Shown here: positions 1-11,186 of the stretch, piece after piece | Numbering within the stretch: position 1 is the first letter of the stretch | Layout of the letters: every line of letters starts with the position of its first letter | Origin: Amyloporia xantha | Taxonomy: Eukaryota; Basidiomycota; Agaricomycetes; Polyporales; Adustoporiaceae | Length of the DNA: 64,000 nucleotides | Direction of reading: 5' to 3' | Assembly: GCA_036971615.1 (NCBI GenBank) | Contig: JAYKKR010000001.1 | Coordinates: forward strand, 992,001-1,056,000 | Notes under the pieces: model-generated | What the model saw: only the letters and a program-made list of their open reading frames with translations | Told to the model about the DNA's origin: nothing | Database searches by the model: none | Position numbers and translations under genes: made by a program

Positions 1-2050
1 TCAGCCATGACGCTCTGTTGTACCCTTCGTACTTCAGAGGGGAACAGGAACCCATGCGAGTACCTATCAGGCGAAGACACCGATCAGCATTGAATTCGCA
101 GACCCGAAAGAACGAAAAGCGGCTTACACTGTCCCTGCCCTCGGATGGTCATAGATCCAGCAGCGCTCGCTTGTCCACCGCACCTCGTCTGCACGCGGGT
201 GCAGCCGCATCCATTTACTCGTCTGCTTGTCCTCTGCGCCCTTCTGCATCTCCGCCACCTGGTCGTCATGTGCCAGCCAGTCGACCAAGCTCCATGATAG
301 CGCATACAGTTCGCCCGCCATGAAGCGATTCTTCACGAGATAGCCCCAGAAGATCAATGGGTCGTTGGAAAACGCTGGGTTCAGTGGCGGAGGCGATGAG
401 GAGTGCGACTGAGTCGACGTCACGAGCGCGTGGGCACCGGGATCGGACGCATGTGTCGGAGGCGATGAAGAATGCGACGAAGAAAGGACGGACGAAGCGG
501 AGGAAGAGGTCGATGATCGTGTGTCGTTACGCAGCTGTGAGCGGTCTTCCGATTTCGCATGCAGTTCCACGCGCAAGCGCGCCTCGAGCTCCGCAAGCAT
601 CACAAACGAGTCGTCGTCAGTCTTCACGACATAATCCGGGCGCACCCAACGTTGCGGATCGCCGCCTTCGAAGTCCAGCCGCGCTTGTAATGGATCGTGG
701 TTCGCAGGTATGGGGGCGAAATGGCTCGCGTTCTCATACGAGAGCCCGTGCGGAACATTTTCGAACGAGTCGAAGTAGAGGGGTGGGACCCATGCACTCC
801 GAGATGCCCAAGAGAAGTAGCTGTATGTCTTGCCGTCGTTCATGTTTTCCGCGATCGGAAGGATGACCATGTCGTTGTACACTATATGCGGCGAATTACT
901 CAATGCCGGCATGGCTCGTTAAAACGAAAAAAGACACCTACTTTCCATTTCCAGCTGGATCCGCCGTCTCCACTCCTTGCGCGGTTGCCCTAGAATAAAC
1001 CGCACGACGGTTCTCGAAGTGCCTACGCCTCCGTCGCCTGCACCTGCACCGTCCCTACTACGCTGGTGACTCGCCCAAGTCGAGCGGATCAACATCCTGC
1101 GCTCCACTGCATTGTCCATCGAGAACACGCCCACGTACACACCGGCGGGTGAAAAACTGTCCAGATCTGACGGTGGGAACATCGGAGGCGTGAAGTTCTC
1201 GGGGAGCTGATGCGGGAATGACGCAGTAGGGGGGAGGTCGTACGATGGCATTTGCGTCGAGAGCTGCGGGATGGTGCAGTACCCGCGCCAGGGAAGCGGC
1301 TCTTTGTCGGGGTTCAGGATGTAGATTATGAGGAACGTGAGCGACACGCCGAAGATAGTGAGTAGAAGGAGGGTGAGCAACTGCGAATGTCAGTCAGCAA
1401 ACCTGCGGGCACCGGCCAGTTTTTGAGAGAGGGAAGATACCCACTATAGTAACGGGGGTCTTTGGAAAGAATGGATGTCGAACGAGGAGGCGGAGCCCTC
1501 TCTTGACGGTCCTCAAAGCTCCCACTCTTTCTCTCCGCCGACGTCTCCTGACCGCGCCCATGATCCACCAACGTCGCCGCTCTTCTCGCCATTGCATATG
1601 GCGGTTCAAACTCCTGCCAGAAAAAGGCGCGTCGTCGAGCTCGCTCTCGCTCTCAGAGCTGCAGGACGACGCGCCGGACGAGTACAAGGGCACGGGCGAT
1701 GATGTGCGTGACGGCACAGGTGTGTTAGACGCTGTCGAATAAGGTGAGTGAACATATCCTCCTGGGTAGCCGCTTGGGTGAGGGTAGAGCAGTGCCCTGC
1801 TGGATGGCCTGTCGGCGGCCTGGGCGCTGAGATCTGTGTCGGAGGGGACGGACGAAAAGAAAGGTGTGCGGATGGCGAGATGGTGGTGGCGCCCCGAGTG
1901 GGATCCTGAGTGCGGAGAAAGGGTCTCCGGGTCGCAGTCGCAGGCGTTTTCGTCATAGTCGTCGAGAGGAAGTGGGGGTGTCGGGGCCGGCGACAGCTGG
2001 ATGCGCGGCCGCGTCGAGGAGCTACCGAATAATCCGAACGGCATGGACAT
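1..2050 (-). CDS. GT31-like glycosyltransferase (beta-1,3-galactosyltransferase-like), 3' end cut by window
   Basis: Probable type II Golgi enzyme that transfers a hexose (likely galactose) to glycans. The start at 2050 gives a Ser/Pro-rich cytosolic N-terminus. A basic stretch follows, then one hydrophobic helix (LLTLLLLTIFGVSLTF), and then the lumenal domain. The GT31 landmarks are RRMLIRSTW, YNDMVILPI and the metal-binding DDD motif in VVKTDDDSFVML. Introns are 1381-1444, 882-941 and 64-127. Each restores one reading frame, and the last leads into YSHGFLFPSE, which continues past base 1. A long low-complexity Ser/His insert sits between the DDD motif and FWGYLVKNRF. The family call rests on the DDD context and layout. 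The exact donor and acceptor sugars cannot be read from the sequence. The C-terminus is outside the window. Confidence 0.8.
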
Positions 2051-3540
2051 GGCCAGCAGGACAACGAGCGTACAGAATAGAAAATAAGATATGTATAGTG
2101 GATGAAACAGAGATGCGGCTCTAAGCAGATTGGGGTCGCTCCAGTGGGTATATCACGTCTCGAGGCGCTTGGTCGAGACTGGCACCCCGGCGCAGCGATA
2201 CGTAGGTATCAGATGGCGACGAGAGATGCCAGAGAAGAACTGCGCGAGGAGGGGAGACGTGGAACAAATTACTCGAAGGGTAGGAGGTAGAGGGACGATG
2301 AGGCGGTGGTTGGATCGTTGCAGCCGAATGCATAGACGCCAGGCAGAGAATGACAGAGCGCAGCCAACCGTGCGTAACGGTCGCGTATATATTTTCCACT
2401 CGTCCTCCGGCTCAATCACGCCGAATCCTCTGCGTGCCTCTCACGAGCCCACACTGCTCTCAGCTACAGCGCCCTAGCTACCAAGCCTTTCATCCCTCTC
2501 GCTGTGCGCAGCAGTAAGCAGCCTAGCCGCTAGCAGCATTGGTTGCCGCAGACCGCGGTCGCGGCCCCGAGTAACATCCCGCTCCGAGAATCGCGGTAAT
2601 GTCAATGGCCAACACTTGCACTTATATACCGCGGCCGGTGCACGTATATACTGTAGCTGTTGCAAGTCGTTGGCGAGTCGTACTACAAACTCAGCGTCAA
2701 ACGTATCCGACTCCCACTGGCAGGCTGCCATGGTCCAGGACTTTCCAACCATCGTGCTCTTGCGATGGTCGTGAAAGTTTTCTGTCGATCCATATTCGCA
2801 GTGATGCGCTCGAACAGGAGCCCCTTACCCGAAACATGATGTGCATATGCCTTGATGCTGTACTTACAGTGCACAGTTCTCGCTTGTGCAGGCCTCATAG
2901 ATGGTTGAACAACATGTTAACATCACATGGCATCTCCAGCCAGTTTGTCGCCTGAAGATCGATATGATATTCTCCCACCGCAGATAAACATCCCCGCACG
3001 GTGCTACAGTCAGTTTGAGTCTTTTAAGCCGTTCGCAAGCTGACACACTCGAGCCGCGTTGTTTTACAATGCCAGCAAGTCAGCTCAAGCTATCACTGAC
3101 ATGGGACCACTCTCTCTTGATTGTGGGTATTTCGTCCTCCTTTTGGCCTCGAAGCTTGAAGAGTATCCAGCGCACATCATCCCGAATCTGTCGGATAGCG
3201 TCACGTTCCGGAGCTCCATCGGTAAATTGTTTCCATGGATTGTAAATTATACCTTCGTGCAAGCTTCTTTGCTCCATGCTTACTGACAGCGCCATTTATA
3301 TTCGGCATTCCGCTGCCACTGTCCTTGAGAACTTGCCCTCGTGCATATCAATGGGCACGAAATCACTGTAAGTATAAATTCCGGAACAGAGCAGACATGT
3401 ATAAAGCGTACATGAGACCGACGATACGGTACATCCTATTCATACAAATTGACTTGGCTGCTCTCTGCGCCTAGCATCCCGCATATATGTTCGTTTCGAG
3501 CAGTCACGCCAACTCTGACCGTCATCTTCATCATCGCGCG
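2051..3540. other. Intergenic, no gene supported
   Basis: Lies between the start of the glycosyltransferase gene and the stop of the GST-like gene. The only coherent reading frame is a 71-codon minus-strand ORF at 3080-3295 with ordinary amino-acid composition. It has no recognised motif and no obvious partner exons. I see no repeat or RNA gene here. Confidence 0.5.
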
Positions 3541-4934
3541 TCAATGCAAGCCCTCTGCGTACACCTTCTTGAAGCTCGGCCTCTCCTTAATTGTGTCCCA
3601 AAATGCAGCGAGGCGGTTCTGGCGCTCGCTCGTTTCGGGATCAGGGATCGGGAGCCCTGCACGACGCCGTGCCTCAGCGACGGACAGGTCCCTCTGCAAG
3701 CTGAAGCCGTCCGTGATGTGCGCCTCGAGTTTGCCTATGGCGGTGTTCCCGTCATCTGAGATCGACCCGCCCGAGAGCATGACCAGGCGTGCAAGCCAGG
3801 CTGCGAGGTGCAAGTCCGCGAGCGAGAGCTGATCGCCTATGCGCAGTCACAAGTGCCCAGTATCAGTGTTACAGCATCGCACAGCGGCCGGAACATGGGA
3901 CATACCGAGAACGTAAGGCCCTATGATCTCTTGGTTCAGCTGGAGAAGGATGTGACTCAGCTCGGCCCATGCCTCTATCCCGTTCTTGAAGTATATTTCT
4001 CTTTTCTCTCGCGCAGCACTGTCCAGCGCGTCCGCGGGCGTTTCCGCAACGGCGTACACCTCCAGGAACTTCTCCGTCGCGAGCTTCTTGAGCTGCCAGA
4101 ACTGACGGGTCTTTTCCGACACCCGGATCTTGGCGGCCTCGTTGTCTGCGAGCAGCTGACTGAGCGCGTCGCAGCGTGCTTTGATCATAGGCAGGCGCGC
4201 TTGGGCGAGCTCGTGGAGAGACGCGTCGTTCCGCGCGTTCATGTAGAGCAGCGCATTCGGATCGGCGGGCGGGGAGTGCACGAGAGTGACTACCTTGTTG
4301 GAGATCTCACTGAAAGCGATAGTGGCGGGGCTTAGGGAGGGAGAAGGGGCAGCAGAGGTAGTGTGTGTACGGGACTGCGTGGATCGAGACTTGTCAAGGA
4401 ACTCGACGATTGACTGGACCGGTGATTTAATAATGCACAACAGACTCGAGTGATAAGACTCACCTTTGTGTCTTGAATAGCCTTGTAGCGACTCTCCAGC
4501 TCGGGCGAGAGCGTCTTTTGAAGGGGAACGACGAGGGTCGGCACCGTGCCTGCAATACATCCTGTTTAGCATTTCACCTAAGGTCAAACAGAGTTTACCC
4601 ACCGTTCGGATTCAACCGCAAATATGAGGGTGCATAATTTTCGCCTTTTGCTGTCAGAGGCCTGTGAGCGCGATCGGTACGATCGAGTCGGACGGTGACA
4701 TACACAGGTCCACCACTTTCAAATCAACCTCATCGGGAGCGTATCCTTTCTCTTCCCTGTGCCGCTGTGAGCCTCTTCTTTAGGCACCTCAAATTAGTAC
4801 TCACAAAGTAAGGAGCGCTGTCAAGTGCCGTCAGAGCTGGTTTGCACCGCGGAGACGAAGTGCAACTCACGAACAGCTGCCCAAATGGACTTGGGGTAGT
4901 AGTACAGCGCTGCTTTGGGCACGGATTCAGACAT
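3541..4934 (-). CDS. Glutathione S-transferase-like protein with 13-nt micro-exon
   Basis: Cytosolic GST-fold protein, 355 aa in my model. Exons are 4871-4934, 4805-4817, 4704-4756, 4603-4650, 4464-4549, 3906-4413 and 3541-3836 (1068 nt, divisible by three). The N-terminal thioredoxin-like domain reads MSESVPKAALYYYPKSIW, then LEEKGYAPDEVDLKVVDLS, ENYAPSYLRLNPN and GTVPTLVVPL, the typical GST glutathione-binding region. The C-terminal helical domain ends with DQLSLADLHLAAW and FWDTIKERPSFKKVY. A long helical insert (NEAAKIRVSEKTRQFWQLKK and around) separates the two halves, as in fungal GST-like proteins that are longer than classic GSTs of about 220 aa. It is divergent from the SGT1-like gene, with 398 bp between the starts. 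The substrate is unknown. Confidence 0.85.
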
Positions 4935-5332
4935 GTCTGTCAAATGAGCTGGGGCGGGGGTGAACTGGAAATCGACGGGAGACGACATATATGCAGAGAC
5001 GGACGGATCCCAAGGGCGCGATGGTACATAAGACAGGTCTGGTGGCTGAGCGGTGGCTGAGTCTGGGACGCACTCCAGCCTCATTTTGATGACGTATGCG
5101 GGGCAAAGGCACGACACGACCCTGTCACGATCACGCGCCTCGCGTTGCTCCCATACGCGTCCGTCTCACGTGCCCCCTCTCTAGAAGCTTCCATCTCACG
5201 GCCTTCAACCAGCATGGCAAGTCTTTCATTTGGCCTTCATCTCCGGACTATCCTCCTGATCACTGTCGACGCTGCCGCTTTCTAACCCAGGACCAGCTTA
5301 CAGAGTGAATTGACGACCAGTCTTCTTGCAGA
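4935..5332. promoter_or_regulatory. Shared divergent promoter region (GST-like / SGT1-like)
   Basis: This is the 398 bp between two divergent start codons and must hold both 5' regions. No TATA box or named operator was identified. Pyrimidine-rich tracts precede the plus-strand start. Confidence 0.5.
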
Positions 5333-6129
5333 ATGTCGACTCTCAGGTGATTGTTAGATGCCGTACACAACATGACTTTCACAAGCGCGGAACTGACAGT
5401 GGCACTCAGGCATGAATTCTACGAGACGGACGAGAGACTCACCCTGTCCATCTTCGACAAAGGTGCCGATCCAGCCCAAGTCTCTGTCAATTTCCAGCCC
5501 CGCAGTGTGCGCTCAGCCCTTTCTTTCTCTCCGGGCGTCCGTATGAGCGGCTCACGCATCCTCTGTGGCGCTGCAGGTATCCTACGAGAACGGCGACAAG
5601 AAACTCGTACTGGAACCACTGAAAGGTCAGATTAACCCGGAGAAGAGCGAATACACGGTCGGCAAGGTCAAAGTCGAGATCCGTCTCGCCAAGATGGCCA
5701 TTGGACGATGGGGGGCCTTAGTCGGCGATAGCCCAGATCGTAAGTCGGGACGCCACTACCACGAGCCCGTTCAGAATACTTGATCTCTACGCAGCCCTTG
5801 TCAGCTTGCCTGTACCCAGTACCAGTACTTCTGCACCCACAACAGCGCGCAAGCAGCGCAAGAACTGGGATGCGGTTACCGAGGCAATCCTTTCGTCGGA
5901 GAAGCCCCCCTCTACTGATGAGGATCCCAATGTCGGAGGAGATGCTTCTGTCAACGAGTTCTTCCAGAAGCTGTATGCCGACGCGGACGAGGACACTCGC
6001 CGTGCGATGCTCAAGAGCTACCAGGAGAGCGGCGGCACGACCTTGAGCACGAACTGGGATGAGGTCAGGAAGTCACAGGTCGAGGTGAAGCCGCCAGAAG
6101 GTAGCGAGTGGAAAAAGTGGGCAGTATAA
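5333..6129 (+). CDS. SGT1-like CS and SGS domain co-chaperone, no TPR
   Basis: Probable HSP90 co-chaperone related to SGT1/SUGT1, which links HSP90 to SCF ligases and kinetochore assembly. Exon 1 (5333-5346) encodes MSTL and part of the next codon. After intron 5347-5409 comes the CS domain: HEFYETDERLTLSIFDKG, then ENGDKKLVLEPLKGQINP, YTVGKVKVEIRLAK and RWGALVG. The SGS domain follows: NWDAVTEAIL, VNEFFQKLYADADEDTRRAM, KSYQESGGTTLSTNWDEV and EWKKWAV at the end. Yeast and human SGT1 carry an N-terminal TPR array, and none is seen here. The junction near 5506-5577 inside the CS domain is not clean. The obvious GTGTGC donor is phase 1, while the conserved continuation after CTGCAG needs phase 0, so a base error, a rare donor or a small insertion is possible. 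Confidence 0.8.
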
Positions 6130-6557
6130 CCCGGGCAAAGCATTTGGTGATTCCATGGGTTCTGTGGGCATATTGGCAACTGGATACTCTTTGCTCTGAT
6201 CTATGCTTTTTCTACCTACTAGCTCTCGCAATATTCAGTCAAACAATCTCATTCTCGATTGTTGTTTCGTGCAGCTAGATGCGGACGGAACAGGCATCCA
6301 TGTTGTAACTATGACTATCACGCGGCATTTGGTTATTTACAATCACTCCTTGTTCCCGGAGACAGCCTCCTCTTGAATCAAAGGATAGATCAAGTCATGA
6401 CTAGCTACTGTCGAGACCATAGCCGTCGTTCCTAAGCAGTTCGTGATATTGCTTTGACATAGATCGAGTTTAACACGTGAGAAGCCCGATCTCTTCCTAC
6501 ATAAAGGAGTCTCGACAATTCTTCCCCCCTCCCCAGAGCCCTTTATCCTCACCCACC
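6130..6557. other. Intergenic between tandem plus-strand genes
   Basis: Contains the 3' region of the SGT1-like gene and the 5' region of the next gene. There is a pyrimidine-rich run just before the start at 6558. Nothing else recognised. Confidence 0.5.
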
Positions 6558-6941
6558 ATGGACATGTCCGGTGTCGGCAACAACATCGTCGTAAACAGAT
6601 TCATGTTCTGCAAGCAGCATGGCAGCGAATTTTGCCACCGCTGCATGTGCGACCACCGCCTGGGCAACAATCATATCGGGGACCTTTATGAAGTTTTCCG
6701 GGATCTGCTCCTGGAGGCCGACTTCGACTTGGAGGTACGTCTCCCTCCCCTTTGTCTCGCTTTGCATGGCGGTGATGACTAACGTCCTGGATCACAGGAA
6801 CGCATGTCGCTGAACGCGTATGGCTGCGGCGCCGTGCCCATGAGCGCCGGCTCCGAGGACTACAAATGCACAGCGCATAACAAGCGCGACTGTGGGCGAT
6901 GTTTCGACTGGGCCGGCATCATTCGCCGTGAGATTGGGTGA
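6558..6941 (+). CDS. Small Cys/His protein with duplicated CX2HX4CX2C motif
   Basis: Unrecognised 106-aa protein from two exons (6558-6734 and 6798-6941). Two Cys/His clusters have identical spacing: CKQHGSEFCHRC (about residues 20-31), followed by MCDH, and CTAHNKRDCGRC near the C-terminus. Both are CX2HX4CX2C, so a pair of metal-binding (zinc-like) sites arising from internal duplication is plausible. The exon boundary separates the two halves. Between them lies an acidic helix-like stretch (DLYEVFRDLLLEADFDLE). The spacing differs from the retroviral CCHC knuckle (CX2CX4HX4C), and no named family was recognised. A related decayed copy of exon 2 lies just downstream (7352-7465). Confidence 0.6.
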
Positions 6942-7698
6942 AGAGCTGGTCAAGAAAAGTACATAGCGTGAGTGGGGCAGGACGTACTTGTCAATTTTGA
7001 TCGGCTTCACGGACGGCAACACTCGTTTCAGCTTGTTTCGCACTCTCAACCAATATTGTTCGCATTGACAAAGATGGGTCCGCTTGCAGTTTACCACTGC
7101 ATTGAATTACTGCATTTAATTACTTGTGAGATCGTACCGGAGCGGTTTCACCTTTATCCTTGCCGAGCCACAACGACCACCGTGGTCGGACTTTGAGGAC
7201 TTTGACCTTGACGAGGATCAATAGCCACGCCTGTGCAATATCTTCGGAGATTTCGTGGAAATGAATATATGCAGCCTCGATGTATGCGCCTTCGTCCCAG
7301 TCATCAACGTAGATCGTCGCTCCCGATAAAAATGGGGAATCCGGCCTACCTTAATACGAGACATGCCGCTGAATTCGTACGACCGTGGCGCCATTCCTGC
7401 TGAGCATTACAACTGCTTCATGAAATGCATGACAACAGGACTGCAGGAGGTCTTTTTTGAATGATCCGCCAGGACCTGTTATGAAGGCGTATGTCCAGGG
7501 GGTACTAAAGCGCTATTAATCCGATGATCGATTTTCAGTCTGCAATGACTCCTAGTCGATAGATACAGCATGAGACATGCAAACACGGTGCAATAGCAAA
7601 TTCGAGTGTGGAGATGGACTCATCGACACTAGAGATGCGCCCGCCTAAGAACTGAAAAGGTCTTCGTGTGGCTCAAAAACAGCTGTCTGTCCACAACC
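6942..7698. other. Intergenic with a decayed paralogue and an orphan minus-strand frame
   Basis: Besides the exon-2 remnant listed separately, a minus-strand stop-to-stop frame at 7127-7353 gives protein-like sequence (for example IYVDDWDEGAYIEAAY and AQAWLLILVKVKVLKV). It lacks an ATG but is preceded by an AG. It could be an exon of an unseen gene or a relic. I could not join it to other exons. Confidence 0.35.
7352..7465 (+). pseudogene. Degenerate copy of exon 2 of the Cys/His gene
   Basis: The frame reads DMPLNSYDRGAIP, which aligns with MSLNAYGCGAVP of exon 2 of the gene at 6558-6941. It then runs to AEHYNCFMKC and a stop, without the second CX2HX4CX2C cluster. No matching first exon was found upstream, so it looks like the remnant of a tandem duplicate. 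Confidence 0.5.
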
Positions 7699-8394
7699 AT
7701 GACCAGACTGACCATCATCGTCGCGGCGACGCTAACGCACGGTATCGGCCAGAATTCACGACTCCCATGGCGGCTTTCGAAAGAAATGGCTTACTTCGCG
7801 CGCATCACGTCGAACGCGCCGGAAGGCAGCATGAACGCGGTGGTCATGGGTAGAAATACATGGGAGAGCATCCCGAAGAAATTCAGACCGCTCCCGAAGC
7901 GGATCAATGTCGTGATCAGCAGCAATAAACAGTATGAACTGTACGTTGACTCGGAATTTATTCAATGTGTTGCGGGTCGTTGACGTTATGATAGAATGCC
8001 GGCGGATGCTGCAACACCAGCCGCACCTGTTTTCCTGCACTCAAATTTGGACACGGCGATGGCTAGACTTTCACGCCCAGAGTGGCTCGAGACACCTATC
8101 CACAGGTCTTTCATCATAGGTGGTGCTTCACTGTACCGCGACACACTTTCGCTGCCGCCAACTTCAGAGTCGTTCGTGGACCGGATCTTGCTCACACGCA
8201 TACTCTCACCGGCATTCGAACAGTGCGACGTGCACATGCCAGACTTCCAGACGTTGGGGGACTCCGCGAGTGTGTCTTTACCATGGAAGAAGGCGACACA
8301 CGCTGAGCTGCAGGAGTGGGCAGGATTTGACGTGCCGGAAGGGGTACAGGAGGAAAATGGTGTAAAATACGAGTTTCAGATGTGGATCCGCTGA
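7699..8394 (+). CDS. DFR1: Dihydrofolate reductase
   Basis: Reduces 7,8-dihydrofolate to tetrahydrofolate with NADPH, supplying one-carbon units for thymidylate and purine synthesis. The two exons (7699-7940 and 7995-8394; 54-bp intron) encode 213 aa, normal for fungal DHFR. Landmarks: [20 protein letters not shown] (folate-site region; the W of LPWRLSKEM), [19 protein letters not shown] (the NADPH-binding RxTWESIP signature), [19 protein letters not shown] (the conserved GG of the nucleotide-binding turn) and RILLTRIL. The ATG at 7699 starts directly at the first beta strand. The gene converges on bL36m, with 136 bp between the stops. Confidence 0.95.
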
Positions 8395-8530
8395 TCTCAA
8401 TCCTTTGTGTCCTTTCAGCCTTGTCTCTGGCAGTAAACCCAACGGAGAGATGGACATCAACTTCTCCTATACGCGACTTGCCCATTTGGGTGGTTTATGT
8501 CGCTGGGTGCGGTCGCTGGGGATCGGAGAA

Positions 8531-8836
8531 TTATCCCTGTCGCTGATGAAGAATGAGTCGGACCATGTACGCGACATCGAAAACCCTGGCACATACCTGC
8601 TTGTGTTTGGGATTTTTGGAGCATACGATATATATCCTGCCCTTCCGCCTGACCACGGCGCATCCGTCGCACATCCTCTTCACGGACGACCGGACCTTCA
8701 TGCCCCTTGCCAAGAACGGTGTCGCCTGCGTGGCCGCGGGGAACATGAGATTTGTGTGAGAGTGAGCATGAGGCACAGCCGCTGCCCTGAGCCGGGTGAG
8801 CAGCGGTCTGGAAGTTGTGAGGAGTGCCCGGAGCAT
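8531..8836 (-). CDS. RTC6: Mitochondrial large-subunit ribosomal protein bL36m
   Basis: Structural, zinc-binding protein of the mitochondrial ribosome. The 83-aa product has an Arg/Ala-rich mitochondrial presequence ([20 protein letters not shown]). The bL36 core [20 protein letters not shown] and [13 protein letters not shown] follows, with Cys residues in the family positions and the conserved final His. Exon 1 is 8597-8836. A 54-bp intron is followed by a 12-nt last exon (8531-8542) that encodes only RQG and the stop, giving the invariant KHKQRQG ending. Without that splice the frame would run into unrelated sequence, so the micro-exon is well supported. The gene is divergent from the transporter gene at 9125. 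Confidence 0.93.
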   Translation of the reverse strand: MLRALLTTSRPLLTRLRAAAVPHAHSHTNLMFPAATQATPFLARGMKVRSSVKRMCDGCAVVRRKGRIYIVCSKNPKHKQVCARVFDVAYMVRLILHQRQG

Positions 8837-9124
8837 TGGGAGCGACGAAGGGCGAAACTGGCCAGACTTGGGTGTCCAGCGTGGTCGACGGTGGGCATCA
8901 CGTGGCAGTAAGTGCTACGCTCGATCGGCTGCCCCGATCCCAATCGACATTCGGTGCTGCAGTGCCAGAGCTTGCCAGGAGCGCGCCAGTCGCACGCTGA
9001 CACTAGCGCATACACACAAAGTTCCCCCTCCAAGGCGTCCTCTGCTGCGCCGTCTTTGATGCAACCTCGGTTCTGTCCCACACCGCCATTTCATTACTAT
9101 CACACGATCCATTTCCTCTCGTAG

Positions 9125-10604
9125 ATGGATTCTGGAGGTGGACATGAAGGACTACGAGTGCATCTAGGCGGAAAGTTAGCCGTCGGCTTGTTCATCCTGA
9201 GCCTTATTGCATTTGTCACTGAGACGCAACTCACACAGGTATGTGCCGACCATAGATATAACTCACATTGACCTACCTTCGAATTCATAGTATGTGCAAG
9301 CTACCCTAGGGTACCGCCACCCTTTGCTTATATTGTGAGCATCAATCGCATCCCCTTGCATAGCCTGAGAAGGTACGATATAACCTTTTTATACAGCTAT
9401 ATCGTCCATTCTTCCTTCGCCATAATGCTGCCGTTGCACTTCGCGTTCCTTGTGGCGACATCCAGAACTTCTTCGCGCGCATTGTGGAATGGATTAATCT
9501 TTACATTGCGGAAGCATTTTTGTTCCCAAACTGTAGACATGATGGATACGCCCTTCCCTCGGTGGAGATTTGTCCGTCGGCTCGTGCTCCTGACGACTGG
9601 CGCGACCTTCCCAGGCTTGCTGTGGTTCATAGCTGTTTCCCTCGCGCCGTGCGTAATTCACTGTTCACTGTATTGTTCAAAGACGTCATCTCACTATGAA
9701 TGCAGAATCACAGATGTGACGGCTCTGTGGAATACAAACGCGTTCTTCGCTTACCTCTTGACGGTCAGACTATTCAAGTTAAATTGGGAGCCTCTGCGTC
9801 TGGCGGCCGTCATCCTTTCCACGCTAGGCGCTACAACTGTTGTCTACGGCGGAAGCAGCACCAGCTCCGAGGGCAGCGAGTCAAGTCCTGCTGTCCGCCG
9901 CCTCGTTGAAGGAAAGGGATCGAGCGCGAGTGCTCCACTTGCAGGGGACTTATTGACGCTCGCTGCATCCATTCTGTACGGCACGTATCAGGTCCTATAT
10001 AAAATCTACGCCGCCCTGCCGAACGATCCAGAAGTGCTTGATACGGATGTTCGCACGGAGGGACTATATGCACGGCTCCCCTCTTCGCACGACGAAGTGC
10101 CAGAAGAGGGCGAGAATCTCGCCGAAGTAGCCCTTCTTGACACCGAGATGGTTTACCCACCCCCGTTCGGCCTCTACCCGAACTTGCTCACTTCCGCCAT
10201 TGGAGTCTGCACCTTCCTCGTGCTGTGGATTCCTATTCCGTTCCTGCATTACTTTCACGTTACGCGTTTTGCGCTTCCTGGAACCTCGCTCGAGGTCCTC
10301 GTGATCGCCGGCATCGCTCTCAGTGGGGTCATCTTCAACGCGGGGTTCATGGTAGGTCATTGTATTGAGACAAATATAGAGCCAGGTCTGATGATTCAAC
10401 ACCTATTTTCAGATCCTTCTGGGCGTCTGGGGCCCAATTGTAACCTCTGTTGGAAGCCTGCTCACCATTGTCATGGTGTTTATTTCGGACATCGTTTTCG
10501 GAGGCGCAGTCGACAACATCACTTCATGGAGTCTTCTGGGATCTGGTGCCATTGTTACAGCATTTGCAGTGCTTGCATATGATATGATGAGGCCGCGGAC
10601 TTGA
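9125..10604 (+). CDS. Drug/metabolite transporter-type membrane protein (SLC35F / EamA-like)
   Basis: Multi-pass membrane protein of 415 aa. Exons are 9125-9238, 9291-9334, 9397-9648, 9706-10351 and 10413-10604 (1248 nt). The order of hydrophobic segments and motifs fits the drug/metabolite transporter superfamily as seen in fungal YML018C-like and SLC35F-like proteins. Examples are GGKLAVGLFILSLIAFVTET, ITDVTALWNTNAFFAYLL, LRLAAVILSTLGATTVVYGG, GDLLTLAASILYGTYQVLYK, SGVIFNAGFMILLGVWGPIV and SLLTIVMVFISDIVFGG. A Ser/Glu-rich hydrophilic loop lies between the two halves. The substrate and membrane (vacuolar or Golgi) cannot be told from sequence. Its 3' end faces the phosphatase gene. Confidence 0.8.
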
Positions 10605-11186
10605 TTAGAAGTGATGTCGTAATGGAGGACAGCCGAAGTATTGCTTGGTCTTGGTCAACGGGTCGCGTATTATTCACAAGGACAACGAGCGATGACACAA
10701 CATGGATGATCGTCCCCGATGGTCATGAAGTGAATGCCTTCACAAATGTAGCTACAGCACAAATGAAGCGAAAGGGACGAAACTCGAGATGCTTATGAGG
10801 GATCAGCTAGCAACAAACATGAGAACAATGCGGATGATGACCAAGGCAGAATGAGACAAAGTATATGCGCGGATATCGTACACGACGACAGTCCGGGATC
10901 CCAGTTAGATATCAGCCAACGGCCGATGCAGGAAGAGAAGGGCGATATTGAGAAGATAGTTTAAGTTAGCTATGCAAGCAGCGCAGACACTCCTGTTCAT
11001 CTCCGTTGCGCGGACAAGAGTGACCGAGGTTGCTAGTTGATATGGCGCCAAGACTCCCGAACACAGCCCAAGAATGAGAGCCTTGCGCGCAATCGCGCAT
11101 CTACCTAACCTACTCGTGCCGTAACCAGGCCAAACGTTCAACAATTATAATCGTATACCCACCGCCTCGTGATAACCATGACATGG
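10605..11186. other. Convergent 3' intergenic region
   Basis: Lies between two facing stop codons and presumably holds both 3' UTRs. No supported ORF, repeat or RNA gene was seen. Confidence 0.5.

Noticed and set aside
6558..6941. Retroviral-type CCHC zinc knuckle
   Set aside because: Spacing is CX2HX4CX2C, not CX2CX4HX4C, and no gag or pol sequence is nearby.
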